A stretch of DNA of 64,000 nt. It comes from Gordonia prachuapensis (GTDB lineage Bacteria; Actinomycetota; Actinomycetes; Mycobacteriales; Mycobacteriaceae). Under the pieces are notes generated by a model that searched no databases, was not told the origin of the DNA, and worked only from the letters and a program-made list of their open reading frames with translations. The stretch lies in assembly GCF_036350515.1 (NCBI RefSeq), contig NZ_JAZDUE010000011.1, positions 1 through 64,000 on the forward strand, read 5' to 3'. This document shows, piece by piece, positions 61,116 through 64,000 of this stretch. The position numbers and the translations under genes were made by a program. Positions within the stretch are counted from its first letter, which is position 1. Every line of letters starts with the position of its first letter.

Positions 61116-62729
61116 ATGGTGACCAGCACGTTCGGTACCGACGCGTCGACGGAAGTCGACGGCGAAGCAGGATTCCGGGCCGTCCACACCTCCAACGTGG
61201 CGGAGTTGAACCAGCGGTTGGCCCGAGCTCGTCGCGGTGGCGGCGACAAGGCCCGAGAGCGGCACATCTCGCGCGGCAAGTTGCTCCCTCGCGACCGGGT
61301 GGACCGGTTGCTCGATGTGGGCTCGCCGTTCCTGGAGGTCGCCCCGCTCGCGGCCCATGCGATGTACGACGACCGGGTCCCGTCTGCCGGCGTCGTCGCC
61401 GGAGTCGGTCGGGTGGCCGGACGCGAATGCATGATCGTCGCCAACGACGCGACCGTCTCCGGCGGCACCTACTACCCGATGACCGTCAAGAAACACCTCC
61501 GCGCGCAGGAGATCGCGGCGGCCAACCGGCTACCGTGCATCTACCTGGTCGACTCCGGCGGCGCGATGCTGCTGCAACAGGACGAGGTGTTCCCGGATCG
61601 CGAACACTTCGGCCGCATCTTCTACAACCAGGCCACCATGAGTGCCGCCGGCATCCCGCAGATCGCCGCAGTGCTCGGCTCGTCGACCGCCGGTGGTGCC
61701 TACGTCCCCGCGATGAGCGACGAGACCGTGATCGTGCGCAACCAGGGCACCATCTTCCTGGCCGGACCGCCGCTGGTGAAAGCGGCGACCGGCGAGGACG
61801 TGACGGCCGAGGAACTCGGCGGCGGCGCCATGCACTCCTCGGTCTCCGGCGTCACCGACCACCTCGTCGACAACGACGAACAGGCCCTCGCCAAGGTGCG
61901 CGAGATCGTCGCCACCCTGGGCCCGCGTGAACAGCCGCAGTGGGACACCGCCCCCGCCCGCGAACCGGTACGGCCACAGACCGATCTCTACGACGTGGTA
62001 CCCACCGACTCGCGCACCCCCTATGACGTCCGCGAGGTCATCGAGATCATCAGCGACGGCGGCGAGTACACCGAGTTCAAGGCAAACTACGGCACCACAC
62101 TGGTCACCGCGTTCGCGCACGTGCACGGCCACCCGGTCGGCTTCATCGGCAATAACGGCGTGCTGTTCAGCGAATCAGCCCTCAAGGGAGCGCATTTCAT
62201 CGAGCTGTGCGACCAGCGGCGGATTCCACTGGTGTTCCTGCAGAACATCACCGGCTTCATGGTCGGGCGCGCCTATGAGGAGGGCGGCATCGCCAAGAAC
62301 GGCGCCAAGATGGTCAACGCAGTGGCCTGCGCCCGGGTACCGAAACTGACGGTCATGGTCGGCGGATCGTTCGGCGCCGGGAACTACTCCATGTGCGGCC
62401 GCGCGTATTCGCCGCGCTTCCTGTGGATGTGGCCCAACGCGCGGATCTCCGTCATGGGCGGACCGCAGGCCGCAGACACCCTGGCGACGGTGCGACGCAA
62501 CCAGATCGAACGTTCCGGCGACGACTGGTCGGCCACCGACGAGGAGGCGTTCAAAGCACCGATCCGCGAACAGTTCGCCGAGCAGTCCGACGCCTACTAC
62601 TCCACGGCGCGGCTGTGGGACGACGGCATCATCGACCCCGCGCAGACCCGCACCATACTCGGATTGGCCCTCGAGTCATGCCGATACGCACCACTCACCG
62701 ACCCCCGCTACGGCGTCTTCCGGATGTGA
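61116..62729 (+). CDS. acyl-CoA carboxylase beta subunit (methylcrotonyl/AccD2-type)
   Basis: A 537-residue carboxyltransferase from ATG 61116 (AAAGG upstream; the next codon is GTG). VDSGGAMLLQQDEVFPDREHFG, MSAAGIPQIAAVLGSSTAGGAYVPAMSDE and the C-half GFMVGRAYEEGGIAKNGAKMVNAVA are the pattern of methylcrotonyl-CoA or related carboxylase beta subunits rather than AccD5/6-type propionyl enzymes. It carboxylates an unsaturated acyl-CoA in leucine or isoprenoid breakdown together with the alpha subunit that overlaps its stop by one base. Confidence 0.9.
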   Translation: MVTSTFGTDASTEVDGEAGFRAVHTSNVAELNQRLARARRGGGDKARERHISRGKLLPRDRVDRLLDVGSPFLEVAPLAAHAMYDDRVPSAGVVAGVGRVAGRECMIVANDATVSGGTYYPMTVKKHLRAQEIAAANRLPCIYLVDSGGAMLLQQDEVFPDREHFGRIFYNQATMSAAGIPQIAAVLGSSTAGGAYVPAMSDETVIVRNQGTIFLAGPPLVKAATGEDVTAEELGGGAMHSSVSGVTDHLVDNDEQALAKVREIVATLGPREQPQWDTAPAREPVRPQTDLYDVVPTDSRTPYDVREVIEIISDGGEYTEFKANYGTTLVTAFAHVHGHPVGFIGNNGVLFSESALKGAHFIELCDQRRIPLVFLQNITGFMVGRAYEEGGIAKNGAKMVNAVACARVPKLTVMVGGSFGAGNYSMCGRAYSPRFLWMWPNARISVMGGPQAADTLATVRRNQIERSGDDWSATDEEAFKAPIREQFAEQSDAYYSTARLWDDGIIDPAQTRTILGLALESCRYAPLTDPRYGVFRM

Positions 62730-64000
62730 TGAACGTGAACAGAACAGCCCCGACACCCGGCCGTCCCATTCGCAGCGTGCTGATCGCCAACCGCGGCGAG
62801 ATCGCCTGCCGCGTCATCGACACGGTGCGCCGCATGGGAATCCGCAGCATCGCGATCTACTCCGATGCCGACGCCGATGCCCGCCATGTCCGGGAGGCGG
62901 ACGTGGCCGTGCGCATCGGTCCGGCCGCCGCCACCCAGAGCTACCTCGACATCGACGCGGTGATCCGCGCGGCCCGCGACACCGGGGCCGATGCGGTTCA
63001 CCCCGGCTACGGGTTCCTCTCGGAGAACCAGAAGTTCGCGGCCGCCCTCGACGACGCCGGCATCGTGTTCATCGGTCCGCCCGCCGAGGCCATCGCGACC
63101 ATGGGCGACAAGATCACCGCCCGGGCCGCGGTCACCGAACGCGATGTCCCGGTGGTGCCGGGACTGTCGCGGCCGGACCTGTCCGATGACGACCTGATCG
63201 CCGCCGCCCCCGACATCGGCTTCCCGGTGCTGATCAAGCCCAGCGCGGGTGGCGGTGGCAAGGGCATGCATCGGGTGGAGGACGCAGCCGACCTCCCCGC
63301 GGCCCTGCAACGGGCACGGCGTGAGGCCGGGTCTGCATTCGGCGACGACAGCTTGTTCCTCGAGCATTTCGTGGACACCCCCCGACACATCGAGGTCCAG
63401 GTCCTCGCCGACGAGCACGGCAACGTCATCCACCTCGGTGAACGGGAATGCTCGCTGCAGCGCCGGCACCAGAAGGTGATCGAGGAGGCGCCGTCGGCGC
63501 TGCTCGACGCCGAGACCAGGGAACGGATCGGCGCGGCGGCCTGCGACGCGGCGCGCAGCGTCGGCTACACCGGCGCCGGCACCGTCGAGTTCATCGTCTC
63601 CGCCCACCGGCCCGAGCAGTTCTTCTTCATGGAGATGAACACCCGGCTCCAGGTGGAGCATCCGGTCACCGAACTCGTCACCGGCGTCGACCTCGTCGAA
63701 CAACAGATCCGGGTGGCCCGCGGCGAGCCGATCGCCCTGACCCAGAACGAGATCACCCTGACCGGGCACGCCATCGAGGCCCGCGTGTACGCAGAGGATC
63801 CCGCCAACGGCTTCCTGCCGACCGGCGGCACCATCGCGCGTCTTGCGCACCCCGACACCGGTCCGGGCAGCGGCATCCGGGTGGACTCGGCGATGGCGGA
63901 GGGCCTCGTGGTCGGCAGCGACTACGACCCGATGCTGGCGAAGGTCATCGCGCACGGCAGCGACCGCGAAGAAGCCCTGGAGCGACTCGATCAGGCGTTG
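62729..64000 (+). CDS. acyl-CoA carboxylase alpha subunit, biotin carboxylase part (3' incomplete)
   Basis: Open from ATG 62729 to the window edge (424 codons, no stop). RSVLIANRGEIACRVIDTVRRMG starts the biotin carboxylase; the ATP-grasp glycine loop GGGGKGMHRV, ECSLQRRHQKVIEEAPS and MEMNTRLQVEHPVTE are intact. The C-terminal biotinyl domain should follow beyond the edge. It overlaps the beta gene stop by one base (TGATG), so subunits are made together. It uses ATP and bicarbonate to carboxylate biotin, which the beta subunit then hands to the acyl-CoA. Confidence 0.93.
   Translation, partial: MNVNRTAPTPGRPIRSVLIANRGEIACRVIDTVRRMGIRSIAIYSDADADARHVREADVAVRIGPAAATQSYLDIDAVIRAARDTGADAVHPGYGFLSENQKFAAALDDAGIVFIGPPAEAIATMGDKITARAAVTERDVPVVPGLSRPDLSDDDLIAAAPDIGFPVLIKPSAGGGGKGMHRVEDAADLPAALQRARREAGSAFGDDSLFLEHFVDTPRHIEVQVLADEHGNVIHLGERECSLQRRHQKVIEEAPSALLDAETRERIGAAACDAARSVGYTGAGTVEFIVSAHRPEQFFFMEMNTRLQVEHPVTELVTGVDLVEQQIRVARGEPIALTQNEITLTGHAIEARVYAEDPANGFLPTGGTIARLAHPDTGPGSGIRVDSAMAEGLVVGSDYDPMLAKVIAHGSDREEALERLDQAL

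Overview
The window is high-G+C actinobacterial chromosome, most likely from a Gordonia or close relative (Mycobacteriales). The strongest support is gene order: from about 28.3 to 43.7 kb it follows the Mycobacterium tuberculosis segment Rv0944-Rv0952 as I recall it (Fpg/Nei-like glycosylase, SDR, pgi, chorismate mutase, uvrD1, M23 endopeptidase, sucC, sucD). A PruB/PruA/PruC proline module, GTG starts, stop/start overlaps and an AccD3-like protein agree. The genus is an inference.

Layout. 0-8.5 kb: complete benzoate-to-catechol and catechol ortho-cleavage genes. benA, benB and a benC-benD fusion run leftward; a LysR regulator, catB, catC and catA run rightward, with a LysR-type operator between the two arms. 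8.5-15.2 kb: an AAA ATPase, a MOSC protein, proline dehydrogenase and P5C dehydrogenase, and the divergent PucR-type activator. 15.2-28 kb: DksA/TraR-like protein, type III glutamine synthetase, acyltransferase, tRNA-Arg(CCT), an FUSC transporter with divergent MarR regulator, nitroreductase, MFS transporter, a membrane LGFP protein, an orphan cobF and a CysQ-like phosphatase. 28-45 kb: the mycobacterial-type core block. It is interrupted between chorismate mutase and uvrD1 by a GT-C-like membrane protein and a secreted protein ending in a degenerate Tox-REase-5-like domain. 45-48.8 kb: AccD3-like carboxyltransferase, Nudix hydrolase, nitroreductase, TetR regulator.

48.9-55.4 kb is the most accessory-looking part. 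It is a tightly coupled operon of an SseB-like protein, an EspC-like type VII secretion partner, a 1,714-residue WXG/RHS polymorphic toxin and a small probable immunity protein. Base composition becomes more A/T-rich exactly at the toxin tip and immunity gene. 55.6-64 kb: an NmrA-like/TetR divergent pair with tandem operators, a large indolepyruvate:ferredoxin oxidoreductase-type protein, and an acyl-CoA carboxylase operon (beta subunit, then a biotin-carboxylase alpha subunit cut by the window edge).

Non-coding structure is rich. A dispersed GGTCGAGTAGCCG-type repeat family occurs at three loci, and one copy supplies the last codons and stop of benA. A second tandem/inverted family lies at 57.1 kb, a nested inverted repeat follows uvrD1, and several perfect operator-like palindromes lie in divergent promoters. 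No CRISPR array, rRNA, insertion sequence or phage was seen.
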